Shown piece by piece: positions 1 through 8,299 of a DNA stretch of 50,281 nt. Position 1 is the stretch's first letter, and each line of letters begins with the position of its first letter. The notes below the pieces were generated by a model. It was not told where the DNA came from. It did no database searches and saw only the letters and a list, made by a program, of their open reading frames with translations. The DNA is from Silicimonas sp. (lineage in GTDB: Bacteria > Pseudomonadota > Alphaproteobacteria > Rhodobacterales > Rhodobacteraceae). The DNA lies in the NCBI GenBank assembly GCA_022819605.1, contig JAJEGW010000026.1, forward strand, positions 1 through 50,281, given 5' to 3'. A program made the translations under genes and the position numbers.

Positions 1-1
1 A

Positions 2-139
2 TGGGGCGTATACGGAGTTCCCGAGACATTCGTCGTCGATGGCAAGGGCAAGGTCGTCTCACGATTCGCCGGTCCCGTGACGGATCAGATTCTGGAACGC
101 AGGATCCGCCCTGCGATCGAGACCGCACTGACACGCTGA
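2..139 (+). CDS. ccmG: CcmG/DsbE thiol:disulfide interchange protein, C-terminal end (partial)
   Basis: The frame is open from base 2 to a TGA at 137-139; the start lies outside the window, so only 45 residues are visible. They begin WGVYGVPETFVVDGKG and end in a helix closing with ETALTR. GVPETF is the cis-proline loop of the thioredoxin fold in CcmG/DsbE, the membrane-tethered periplasmic reductase that keeps the haem-binding cysteines of apocytochrome c reduced during Ccm-type maturation. The active-site CxxC would be upstream and cannot be seen. The gene converges on acnA with about 100 bp between the stop codons, where I see nothing distinct. A ccm gene beside acnA is a common Rhodobacterales arrangement. 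Confidence 0.8.
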   Translation, partial: WGVYGVPETFVVDGKGKVVSRFAGPVTDQILERRIRPAIETALTR

Positions 140-242
140 ACGTGCAGCACACGCAAGTCCCGGGAGGCGAGTTTCGGCACAGCCGCGATCGACCGGCCGC
201 GCTGATCAACCTATCGGCAGGAGAGCCAAAGACGCGAAATCG

Positions 243-2933
243 TCACGCCGCCTTGGCAAGGTCGCGAAGCACATAGTGCAGGACGCCGCCATGCTCGACG
301 TATTCCCTCTCGATTCCCGTATCGATCCGGCACTTGAGCGTGATTTCCTTCGAACTGCCGTCCGCGAATTCTATCCGGCACGGCACTTCGGAAAGCGGCT
401 GCAGATCGCCTTCCAGTCCCGTGATCGTGACCGTCTCATCACCGCTCAACCCAAGCGACTGGCGCGTGTCTCCATCGGTGAACTCGAACGGAATGACACC
501 CATTCCGACGAGATTGGAGCGGTGGATGCGCTCGTAGCTTTCCGCGATGACGGCCTTCACGCCCAGGAGCGCGGTGCCCTTTGCGGCCCAATCTCTCGAG
601 GAGCCGGCACCGTACTGGGCACCCGCAATCACGACCAGGGGCGTGCCCTGCTCCTGGTATGCCATCGCCGCATCGTAGATCGACATCTGAGTGCCGTCAG
701 GACCCTTCGTGTAACCGCCTTCGACGCCATCCAGCAATTCGTTCCTGATGCGAATATTGGCAAACGTGCCCCGCATCATGATCTCGTGGTTCCCGCGTCT
801 CGACCCGTATGAATTGAACTCGCGCGGAGCCACCTGCCGATCGGTAAGGTACATGCCCGCCGGAGTCGTGTCCCTGAACGAGCCCGCTGGCGAAATGTGG
901 TCAGTTGTCACCATGTCGCCGAGCAGTGCCAGAACGCGCGCGCCCTCGACGTTGGAGATGGTTCCAGGCTCCGGCGACATGTCCCGGAAATACGGAGGAT
1001 TCTGCACATATGTCGATGTTGCGGGCCAATCATAGGTGAGGCTGTCGGTCGTCTCCACGCCACGCCACTTCTCGTCGCCCATGAAGACATCTGCATATCT
1101 TGACTGGAATGCGTCCCGCGTCACGGTCTTCTGCACAAGCTCCGCGATCTCCCCTTGCGTCGGCCAAACATCCTTGAGGAACACGTCCTTGCCGTCCCCG
1201 TCCTGCCCGATGGGTTCGCTGGTAAGATCGATGTCAAGCGTTCCCGCCAGTGCATAGGCCACGACCAGAGGCGGTGAGGCCAGGTAGTTTGCGCGAACGT
1301 CCGGGCTGATCCGGCCTTCGAAGTTCCGGTTTCCGGAAAGAACGGCTGTGGCCACGAGGTCGCCGTCCGAGATCGCCTTGGAGATTTCAGGCTGAAGCGG
1401 CCCGGAATTCCCGATGCAGGTTGTGCAGCCGTACCCGACGAGGTTGAACCCCACGGCGTCCAGGTCTTCCTGCAGTCCAGCCGCGTCAAGATAGGCGCTC
1501 ACGACCTGGCTGCCAGGCGCAAGCGAGGTCTTGACCCATGGCTTGCGGTTCAGCCCCAGCGCCCGCGCCTTGCGGGCGACCAGGCCCGCGCCGATCATGA
1601 CGTAAGGATTCGACGTATTGGTGCAGGACGTGATCGAGGCGATCACGACCTTGCCAGATTCCATCGTGTAGTCTTCGCCTTCCACAGCGACCTTCTTGCC
1701 GGCGGGACGCTTGAACGTCTCCTTCATTTCGCGTGCAAACGCGGCCTTTGCGTCGGTGAGCGCCACGAAGTCCTGCGGTCGTCTCGGACCGGAAATGGCC
1801 GGAACGATCGTGCTCATGTCGAGGCTCAGCTCGTCCGAATAGACGGTCGCGTTGTCTGTCCGACGCCACATGCCGTTCTCCTTGGCATAGGCCTCGACCA
1901 GCGCAATTCGCTCTTCCGAGCGACCGGTCTGGCGAAGGTAACGCAGCGTTTCGCCGTCGACCGGGAAGAATCCGCAGGTCGCGCCGTATTCGGGCGCCAT
2001 GTTTGCAATCGTGGCCCTGTCGGCGAGCGGCAGCCGGTCCAGCCCCTCGCCGAAGAACTCGACGAACTTGCCCACGACGCCCTTCTCGCGGAGCATTTCG
2101 ACAACCTTCAGGACGAGGTCCGTGCCGGTCGTGCCTTCTACCATGGATCCGGTCAGTTCGAATCCAACGACTTCCGGGATCAGCATGGAGACCGGCTGTC
2201 CCAGCATCGCGGCCTCCGCCTCGATGCCGCCGACGCCCCAGCCCAAAACCGCCAGCCCATTTACCATGGTCGTGTGGCTGTCCGTTCCGACGAGCGTATC
2301 GGGAAACGCCACTTCGGCCCCGTTTTGATCCTTGTCCGTCCAGATCGCCTGGGCGAGGTATTCGAGGTTCACCTGGTGGCAGATTCCGGTACCTGGCGGA
2401 ACGACCCGGAAGTTGTCGAATGCGCTCTGTCCCCACTTGAGAAACGTGTAGCGCTCCATGTTCCGCTCGTACTCGCGATCAACGTTCAGCTGAAATGCGC
2501 GCGGGTTGCCGAATTCGTCGATCATGACCGAGTGGTCGATGACAAGGTCGACCGGGTTCAACGGGTTTATCTTCTCGGCCTTGCCCCCGAGCGCCACGAT
2601 CCCGTCCCGCATGGCGGCAAGGTCAACCACGGCGGGCACGCCAGTGAAGTCCTGCATGAGCACGCGGGCCGGTCGGTAGGCGATCTCCCGGGGATTCCTG
2701 CCGCCCCTCTCCGCCCAATCCGAAAACGCGCGAATGTCGTCGAGCGTCACGGTCTTGCCGTCCTCGAAGCGCAACACGTTTTCCAGAACCACCTTCAGAG
2801 AGGCCGGAAGCCGGTCGAAACTTCCCAGGCCGGCCGCCTCGGCTGCAGGGATCGAATAGTAATCCACGCTGGCACCGCCTGCCGTGAGGGACTTCCTGGA
2901 TCCCGATGAGTCGTGGCCTACGGAAATGGGCAT
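243..2933 (-). CDS. acnA: Aconitate hydratase A (aconitase)
   Basis: Interconverts citrate and isocitrate in the TCA cycle; a cytoplasmic [4Fe-4S] enzyme of the AcnA/IRP family. The 896-residue product has the expected family length. VGTDSHTTMVNG lies at residues 215-226, and the three cluster cysteines are visible as C437 (SCTNTSN) and C503/C506 (GCTTCIG). The swivel domain near the C-terminus carries the AGSFRD-type and GSSRDWAAKG motifs. The frame stays open upstream, but the ATG at 2933 is chosen because GGAGG lies just before it and the residues before it do not look like aconitase. It diverges from the DUF1223 gene. No lesion is visible. Confidence 0.96.
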   Translation of the reverse strand: MPISVGHDSSGSRKSLTAGGASVDYYSIPAAEAAGLGSFDRLPASLKVVLENVLRFEDGKTVTLDDIRAFSDWAERGGRNPREIAYRPARVLMQDFTGVPAVVDLAAMRDGIVALGGKAEKINPLNPVDLVIDHSVMIDEFGNPRAFQLNVDREYERNMERYTFLKWGQSAFDNFRVVPPGTGICHQVNLEYLAQAIWTDKDQNGAEVAFPDTLVGTDSHTTMVNGLAVLGWGVGGIEAEAAMLGQPVSMLIPEVVGFELTGSMVEGTTGTDLVLKVVEMLREKGVVGKFVEFFGEGLDRLPLADRATIANMAPEYGATCGFFPVDGETLRYLRQTGRSEERIALVEAYAKENGMWRRTDNATVYSDELSLDMSTIVPAISGPRRPQDFVALTDAKAAFAREMKETFKRPAGKKVAVEGEDYTMESGKVVIASITSCTNTSNPYVMIGAGLVARKARALGLNRKPWVKTSLAPGSQVVSAYLDAAGLQEDLDAVGFNLVGYGCTTCIGNSGPLQPEISKAISDGDLVATAVLSGNRNFEGRISPDVRANYLASPPLVVAYALAGTLDIDLTSEPIGQDGDGKDVFLKDVWPTQGEIAELVQKTVTRDAFQSRYADVFMGDEKWRGVETTDSLTYDWPATSTYVQNPPYFRDMSPEPGTISNVEGARVLALLGDMVTTDHISPAGSFRDTTPAGMYLTDRQVAPREFNSYGSRRGNHEIMMRGTFANIRIRNELLDGVEGGYTKGPDGTQMSIYDAAMAYQEQGTPLVVIAGAQYGAGSSRDWAAKGTALLGVKAVIAESYERIHRSNLVGMGVIPFEFTDGDTRQSLGLSGDETVTITGLEGDLQPLSEVPCRIEFADGSSKEITLKCRIDTGIEREYVEHGGVLHYVLRDLAKAA

Positions 2934-3157
2934 CCTTTCGCCTCCGTCATGAACTGGGCAGAATTTCGGGATGGGGATACTCTCCCATTGCGGAGCGACG
3001 CAAGGTGCGGGGCGCAAATTTCGCGCGATACCGCTTACATTCCATCCAAAAGCCCGCAAAACACGCGGAGTCCCGTCCGCAGTGGGACATTGTAACGCAG
3101 CCTCGCAAAACCTTGATTGGTGACCGATGCGCGGATTCGGTACTGAGGTCGAGGACC
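2934..3157. promoter_or_regulatory. Divergent intergenic region between acnA and the DUF1223 gene
   Basis: These 224 bp must carry the promoters of both divergent genes. The ribosome binding site of acnA lies at its left edge (GCCTCC on the plus strand near 2940) and that of the DUF1223 gene at the right edge. I see no convincing -35/-10 pair or operator palindrome. Confidence 0.4.
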
Positions 3158-3871
3158 ATGACGGGATCTGAGGTAATGACTCGATTGATGCCGATCGCCG
3201 CCGCGCTTTGGATGGCGGCCTCCGGATTTGCAGCAGCAGGCCAGGCGGTCGTTGTGGAACTGTTTACGTCCCAAGGGTGCAGTTCCTGCCCGCCGGCGGA
3301 CCGCATCCTCAGTGAACTGGCCGAACGCGACGACGTGATCGCCCTGGCGCTGCACGTGGATTACTGGGACTACTTGGGCTGGAAGGACAATTTCGCCATT
3401 GCAGGCCACACTAGGCGTCAACGCTCATATGTGCGCGCAATCGGAAAGAACACGATCTACACCCCTCAGATGGTGATTGGCGGCCGGGATCACGTCATTG
3501 GCTCGCGACCGATGAAGATCTCCAGGCTGCTGCAGAGGCATGCCGCGCGGGATGCCCACGTCAACGTCGTGGCCAAGCGGGTCGGCGACCAGATATCCAT
3601 CGAGGCGACTACGTCCGGGGCTACGGCCGTACCAGCGGTCGTAGATCTTGTGACATACCTGCCGGAAGCGACGGTTGACGTCCTCCGTGGCGAAAACGCC
3701 GGGCGGACGCTCACCTATCACAACATTGTCCGAGATTGGACGAGACTAGGATCATGGAACGGCAAGTCTCCCTATCGCGCGACGGCCCAGGTGCCGGAAG
3801 GCGTTCCTGTCGTGGTGCTCGTGCAGGCCCACAATTCGGGACCTATTCTCGGGGCTCACCGGCTTCGCTAG
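3158..3871 (+). CDS. DUF1223 family secreted thioredoxin-like protein
   Basis: A 237-residue protein with an N-terminal hydrophobic segment (residues about 8-28, MPIAAALWMAASGFAAAG) that looks like a signal peptide. It is followed directly by VVVELFTSQGCSSCPPADR with C41/C44 in a CxxC. This is the signature of DUF1223, a thioredoxin-fold family of unknown function that is widespread in alphaproteobacteria; a periplasmic redox role is an inference. Further family marks are ALHVDYWDYLGWKD and YTPQMVIGG. The ATG at 3158 follows GAGG; a second ATG at 3176, also preceded by GAGG, is the alternative and would shorten the protein by 6 residues. Its last 29 bases overlap the 3' end of the convergent acyltransferase gene. 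Confidence 0.88.
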   Translation: MTGSEVMTRLMPIAAALWMAASGFAAAGQAVVVELFTSQGCSSCPPADRILSELAERDDVIALALHVDYWDYLGWKDNFAIAGHTRRQRSYVRAIGKNTIYTPQMVIGGRDHVIGSRPMKISRLLQRHAARDAHVNVVAKRVGDQISIEATTSGATAVPAVVDLVTYLPEATVDVLRGENAGRTLTYHNIVRDWTRLGSWNGKSPYRATAQVPEGVPVVVLVQAHNSGPILGAHRLR

Positions 3872-4769
3872 CCCCGGATTGAACCCGTCCCGGCCTCCGC
3901 TTCCAGCGATGATGGATCCAGAACCACTGGGCGGGATGCTTGCGCGCCATTCTTTCAACGATGTCGTTGTATTCCTGCATCATGCTTTCGGGAGTCGACC
4001 TGGCCAAAGGAGCCTCCATTCGGACGCGAAACGTCTGACCGTCGTTCTCCCGTATGCCGAATAGCGGGATGATCTCCGCGTCATAGGCCAGCGCCCACTC
4101 GGCAGCGGACAAGGCGGTATGCGCCTTTCGGTCGAAGAACTTCAGGAGCGGTGCCCCGGCCATGGAGATGTCCGTGGCGATCCCGATCACGCCACCCTCC
4201 TTCAGGTGCCGGATCAATCCCGCGACCCCCTTCCTGTTGGTCGGAAAGACGGGAGACGCGATTTCCGAAATCGCCTTGACGTAATGAGCGTTGAATGCGG
4301 CGTTGCGCATCGGCCGGTAGAGTGCTGCCATCGAGTATCCCTCGCGACTGAGCTTTGCGCGCGGAACATCGTAGTTCCCGAAATGTGCCGTAACGAGGAT
4401 GACCGGCCTTCGCGCGTCGCGTGCAGCCTTGAGTGCGGCAACGCCGGGACCTTCAATCGTCGCGGCCCTTGCTCGCTCCACAAACTCCTCTCCTGAATAG
4501 ATCTCGATCACCGTACGCCCGAAATTGTCTGGCACGCGCCGCGCGATCCTCCGTCTTTCCGCCGGAGAGAGTTCGGGCATGGCGTGATCCAGATTCTCGA
4601 GAATTCTGCGTCGCCAGCCTATGAGCGGCGCCACCACGTAGGCTAACAGCTTGCCCACGAACGGTCCGCGCATGCGATAGGGAAGCAGAAGGGCGCAACC
4701 GAGAATCGAACGAGCAAGCCCGTTGTTTAGCCAGTCCCTTAACCGGTTGCCGAGTGCCACGGCCCGCAC
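3843..4769 (-). CDS. Lipid A biosynthesis acyltransferase (LpxL/HtrB family)
   Basis: A 308-residue inner-membrane enzyme expected to transfer a secondary acyl chain from acyl-ACP to the lipid A precursor. The catalytic HX4D motif is H129-FGNY-D134, preceded by RPVILVTAHFG, and the C-terminal PAQWFWIHHRWKRRP is the usual family ending. The hydrophobic N-terminal stretch (about residues 20-50) fits membrane association. The length matches the family. It lies alone, convergent with the DUF1223 gene and overlapping it by 29 bp at the 3' ends. I cannot tell whether it is the LpxL or LpxM type, nor the chain length. Confidence 0.9.
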   Translation of the reverse strand: MRAVALGNRLRDWLNNGLARSILGCALLLPYRMRGPFVGKLLAYVVAPLIGWRRRILENLDHAMPELSPAERRRIARRVPDNFGRTVIEIYSGEEFVERARAATIEGPGVAALKAARDARRPVILVTAHFGNYDVPRAKLSREGYSMAALYRPMRNAAFNAHYVKAISEIASPVFPTNRKGVAGLIRHLKEGGVIGIATDISMAGAPLLKFFDRKAHTALSAAEWALAYDAEIIPLFGIRENDGQTFRVRMEAPLARSTPESMMQEYNDIVERMARKHPAQWFWIHHRWKRRPGRVQSGASEAGEPRE

Positions 4770-4888
4770 CTCGCCATCACGTCACAAGCCGTTGGATACG
4801 GGGCTTGGACCATGCATTGCAACGGGGAAAGTCCGCACGGACTGCGAGACCGATTGGGCGGGCCGCGTCCAGCAAGCCTGACAGTCTC
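4770..4888. other. Short intergenic region without a gene
   Basis: Between the acyltransferase start and the terminator. It contains a compact hairpin GTCCG-CA-CGGAC near 4830 but no recognisable RNA gene or open frame. Confidence 0.4.
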
Positions 4889-4918
4889 AAAAAACAAGGC
4901 GGCCGGAAAGCCGCCCTT
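4889..4918 (-). terminator. Rho-independent terminator of the small secreted protein / purB unit
   Basis: Read on the minus strand, a GGGCGGC stem, a six-base TTTCCG loop and a GCCGCC return arm are followed by TTGTTTTTT. It sits about 20 bp after the stop of the small gene at 4939 and points in the same direction, so it probably ends that transcript. Confidence 0.75.
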
Positions 4919-4938
4919 AAGCTCGTGAAATAACGGGA

Positions 4939-5103
4939 TCAGCCAGTTGGGGTGATGCAGGACTTCGTCTCAGCATCAAAAACCTGCCCCTCGGGGCATG
5001 ACATCGTGACCTGTTCTTCCGCGTGACCCTTGAAGCACATGGCCATTGCCAGAGAAGGCATCATCGCCAAAAAAAGAACAGTGACAAGCGATCCAACTCT
5101 CAT
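4939..5103 (-). CDS. Small secreted cysteine-containing protein next to purB
   Basis: A 54-residue product. The first 20 or so residues (MRVGSLVTVLFLAMMPSLAM) form a signal peptide. The mature part contains two cysteines in MCFKGHAEEQVTMSCPEG plus one in TKSCIT, spaced like a very short disulfide-rich or chitin-binding-like module. The ATG at 5103 is supported by GGGAGAG a few bases before it. Small proteins of this type often accompany purB in Rhodobacterales; the function is unknown. It lies 79 bp downstream of purB on the same strand and ahead of a good terminator, so the two are probably cotranscribed. Confidence 0.7.
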   Translation of the reverse strand: MRVGSLVTVLFLAMMPSLAMAMCFKGHAEEQVTMSCPEGQVFDAETKSCITPTG

Positions 5104-5182
5104 GAGACTCTCCCTTTCGACCGTTGCATGCTTAGCGTAGCACGAGATCCCGCCCCGACATTTCACGAAACCGTGAACGCTG

Positions 5183-6487
5183 CTACGTTCCGAAGACGCG
5201 TCCGAAAATCGTGTCGACGTGCCTTGTGTGACGCTCAAGGTCGAACTTTTCCCTGATCTCCGCCTCCGAAAGCGCTGCAGTCACGTCGGCATCGGCCAGA
5301 AGTTCCCCAAGAAAGTCCCTGTCCTCTTCCCAGACCTTCATCGCGTTACGCTGCACCAGGCGGTAGGCATCCTCACGACTGACCCCCTTTTGGGTCAGGG
5401 CCAGAAGCACCTGCTGCGAATGGACAAGGCCGCGCAGCCTCTCGAGATTCGTCTTCATGTTCTCTGGATAGACAACGAGCTTGTCGATTACGCCGGTGAG
5501 GCGTGCGAGCGCAAAGTCCAGGTGAACGGTTGCGTCCGGGCCGATGCCGCGTTCCACGGAGGAATGCGAGATGTCGCGCTCGTGCCAGAGCGCAACGTTT
5601 TCCAGGGCGGGCGCGACCGCGCTGCGGACAAGACGGGCAAGGCCGGTCAGGTTTTCGGTCAGGACCGGATTGCGCTTGTGCGGCATGGCTGAGGAACCCT
5701 TCTGCCCTTTCGAGAAATGTTCTTCCGCCTCCAAGACCTCGGTGCGCTGCATATGCCGGATCTCGGTCGCGATGTTCTCAACGCTCGACGCGACGACACC
5801 GAGCGTCGCGAAGAACATTGCATGCCGGTCTCTCGGGATGACCTGCGTCGAGACAGGTTCCGGACGAAGCCCAAGCTTGCCGCAGACATGCTTTTCCACA
5901 CCGGGGTCAATGTTTGCAAAGGTCCCGACCGCACCGGAAATGGCCCCGGTGGCAACTTCCTCACGTGCATTCAGAAGGCGTGACCTGTTGCGGTCCATTT
6001 CCGCGAAGAACCTGGCGAAGGTCAGCCCCATCGTGACGGGCTCCGCGTGAATGCCGTGGCTCCGTCCGATGCGGACATCCATCTTGTGCTCAAGCGCACG
6101 ACGCTTCAGCGCGTCGAGAAGCGCATCAATGTCTTCGAGGAGCAGGTCGGCAGCATGGGTCAGCTGGATGTTGAATGCAGTGTCCAGAACGTCGGAAGAC
6201 GTCATGCCCTGATGGATGAAGCGGGCTTCCTTGTCGCCGACGATCTCGGCAAGATGCGTCAGGAACGCGATGACGTCGTGCTTGGTGACAGCCTCGATCT
6301 CGTCGATTCGTTCAACGTCGAAATCTGCATCCCGGGCCTTCCAGACAGCATCGGCATTTTCGCGGGGAATGACGCCAAGTTCCGCCATGGCGTCGCAGGC
6401 ATGCGCCTCGATCTCGAACCAGATGCGAAACCTGGTTTCCGGCGACCAGATCGCCGCCATGTCCGGGCGCATGTATCTCGGGATCAT
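5183..6487 (-). CDS. purB: Adenylosuccinate lyase
   Basis: Catalyses two steps of purine synthesis: cleavage of SAICAR to AICAR and of adenylosuccinate to AMP. The 434-residue product belongs to the fumarase/aspartase superfamily. It shows TSSDVLDT (97-104), GRSHGIHAEP (141-150) with a catalytic histidine, and the superfamily signature GSSAMPHKRNP at 264-274 with the flexible catalytic serine loop. It starts MIPRYMRPDM, as is usual for bacterial PurB of this group. It is the first gene of a short minus-strand unit with the small secreted protein. Confidence 0.96.
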   Translation of the reverse strand: MIPRYMRPDMAAIWSPETRFRIWFEIEAHACDAMAELGVIPRENADAVWKARDADFDVERIDEIEAVTKHDVIAFLTHLAEIVGDKEARFIHQGMTSSDVLDTAFNIQLTHAADLLLEDIDALLDALKRRALEHKMDVRIGRSHGIHAEPVTMGLTFARFFAEMDRNRSRLLNAREEVATGAISGAVGTFANIDPGVEKHVCGKLGLRPEPVSTQVIPRDRHAMFFATLGVVASSVENIATEIRHMQRTEVLEAEEHFSKGQKGSSAMPHKRNPVLTENLTGLARLVRSAVAPALENVALWHERDISHSSVERGIGPDATVHLDFALARLTGVIDKLVVYPENMKTNLERLRGLVHSQQVLLALTQKGVSREDAYRLVQRNAMKVWEEDRDFLGELLADADVTAALSEAEIREKFDLERHTRHVDTIFGRVFGT

Positions 6488-6665
6488 GTGCGGGACCTTT
6501 CTTCGGATACGGGAATCCGTTTAGTCTGAACGTCAGGCACAATAAACCCCTGAATCAGCGCTCAAGCCATTGAAGGCATTGATATCTTGGCGACCTGGAA
6601 CGAATGGTTGGCGCAGGGGAACGCACAGTCCATCAAGGCTGGGTGCGCGTCTTTGATTCATCATG
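6488..6665. other. purB upstream region
   Basis: About 180 bp upstream of purB on its strand. It should hold the purB promoter, but no strong consensus element or purine riboswitch-like structure was recognised. Confidence 0.35.
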
Positions 6666-6944
6666 CTATCTGGATTCCAGATCCAGCCCAGGCTCAGCGT
6701 CGGGCCAATGCATGTTCACGGGCAATGTCTTCGCAAGAAACTGGATGTCTTCGAACCGCACTGGCTTGTAGTCAAAGACATCAACACCGACGTTGACCGA
6801 ATTCCGAGTGCCCTTCCAGTTGTGGTCCACGTGGCCGAAGAGTTGCAACGCGCCGCGCTTGGAGTGGTTCCAGGTCACCATTGGATAGTGACAGAGCGTG
6901 TTGGGAAGGCGTTCCGGATCATCCCTGACTTCCAGGAAGTCCAT
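6666..6944 (-). pseudogene. Calcineurin-like metallophosphoesterase, C-terminal remnant
   Basis: A 92-residue open stretch containing LCHYPMVTWNHS, then LFGHVDHNWKGT, then NVGVDVFDYKPVRFEDI. These are the C-terminal landmarks of a small calcineurin-like phosphoesterase family whose intact members read roughly LCHYP...W...LHGHSH...NVGVDV.dY.P. The N-terminal metal-binding half (a DTHFGH-type motif) is absent: a stop codon lies just before the first methionine, and none of the frames up to 7170 restores it. In the metal-binding loop GHSH is replaced by GHVDH. I read it as a 5'-truncated remnant at the edge of the accessory block, not a working enzyme. Confidence 0.6.
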
Positions 6945-7172
6945 TCACACTGTCTGGCGTCACCGCCGGATTGAGATTTCCCAATTGTGCCGAAGAAAAG
7001 CCCGCCCGTTCCGCAGCAACACGACTCCGGAAAACTTCGTGTAGGTGCTAAGGTGACAGCACCAGAAGCTACGGGGAATGGCAAAAAGTGACTGAATCAA
7101 AACATCAAACAAGGCGAGAGGCATCCTTAATATCAATCATGACTTCCAACAATAGCAGCTAGATTGAAGTAA
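6945..7172. other. AT-rich spacer between two gene remnants
   Basis: This stretch marks a drop in GC relative to purB. I see no gene, RNA or repeat in it; it may be the boundary of the accessory block that runs to the tRNA at 12281. Confidence 0.4.
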
Positions 7173-7792
7173 CTATTCGTCGTAATCGCTGGCACCTCGG
7201 AGATTGTCCAAATAGCCGTCGCAACCGTCGAAATAGGCTGAAACGCCGTTCATCACTTCGGCCAGTGTTGGCAAGTGAAGATTGTTCAATGCGACTGGAA
7301 CGAGCTTCCCATTCCTATCTACCGGATAACGGTATGTGTAAGAAGCTGGATCGATTTTCGAAAATTCAAGAATGACTGTACCGACGATGGAATCCGCTTC
7401 ATCGGGGTCGAATGTCCCATATCTGTCGAGCAATTCCAAAACTGATTTCCACAGCTTTGCGAGATCGTGAGAGCGCCAATTAGGCTTAACGCCAACCGTT
7501 GGCCCACAAGTTTCTAGTAAGTACTTCAAGGAAATCTCCAAGAAATGTCGATAATTGAAGATGATCGGGAATACCAGAGTGTCTCGGGCCGAAACGTTGC
7601 GACTCGCTGCCTCGACCAGGAATTCCCAGCCATCTTATAGCCACCGGTCATGAGTACGAGCCTCGGGCACCCGCCCTCGTCAATATTGGCGTTCTCCGAT
7701 GGGACGGCGGAGGAAACGAATGCCCTGTCGCCCTTCCGCGGCCAACGGATCTCAGAGCTGAGAATCTCCTCAAACGATCTTTGTTTAGCCAT
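7173..7792 (-). pseudogene. HEPN-like hypothetical protein, single frameshift
   Basis: Two frames join into one protein of about 206 residues if one G is restored near 7634 (AAG-AT should read AAG-GAT). The first part, from the ATG at 7792, runs MAKQRSFEEILSSEIRWPRK to RLVLMTGGYK. The second continues DGWEFLVEAASRN, then FPIIFNYRHFLEISLKYLLE, then SHDLAKLW and FSKIDPASYTYRYPVD. The YRH-LEI-LKYLLE helix followed by HDLxxLW resembles a family of HEPN-like proteins of unknown function, often found in defence and mobile islands. This family match is from memory. The gene lies downstream of ietS on the same strand. A sequencing error would make it intact; programmed frameshifting is possible, but no slippery heptamer is obvious. 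Confidence 0.55.
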
Positions 7793-8299
7793 TTGGCCCA
7801 TTGTAGTCTTCAGCGCCCTTGCAGATCAGCTTGATTGTGTCCTGAAGAACCCAACCCGCCACTCAACGCCCCAAGAACCCATCGCATGGCAAGGACACCA
7901 AATCGAGCGCATGTTTCAAGTTCAATTGATTCCTTAATCACTTTAGTGTCGTAGACGCAACGTAATTTCCGGCTTCAGGAAGGGAGCAGCACGCCACCGG
8001 TTCTGTCATTTCCCCGAATTGACCGGCTGGCCAACTCAGCCTCCATCAAGATTTTGCCGAATTCGAAGAAGAGAATGACGGTAGAAGCGGCGCGTTCACC
8101 TGGCGAATCTCGACATTCCAAGCAGTTGTGCTGCCATTCTTTTGCACCGTCATGAGAACTTTCGCGGGCATGCGCTCAATGATCTCGAACTTTCTCTTTC
8201 GGCACTTTGTCTCCCGGGAGAACCGGCGGCGCTTCACTCAATAGGAGGTGCCAGACACATTCGACCAATCATACACGATGTTACGGAACTGAATGGGTC
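7793..8299. other. Gap downstream of ietS with only a weak open stretch
   Basis: About 500 bp between the ietS stop and the HEPN-like gene. The minus strand has a 63-residue open stretch (8046-8237) with a protein-like segment KVLMTVQKNGSTTAWNVEIR. Just upstream in another frame is LSEAPPVLPGDKVPKEK, so a small frameshifted gene is conceivable. I do not recognise it and see no ribosome binding site, so it is not called. Confidence 0.3.

Noticed and set aside
4800..4870. GGGGAAAGTCCG-like string suggesting RNase P RNA
   Set aside because: Only a short match to the P4 region; the second conserved half and overall length are absent.
7620..7640. Programmed frameshift in the HEPN-like gene
   Set aside because: No slippery heptamer or downstream pseudoknot seen; a one-base deletion is simpler.
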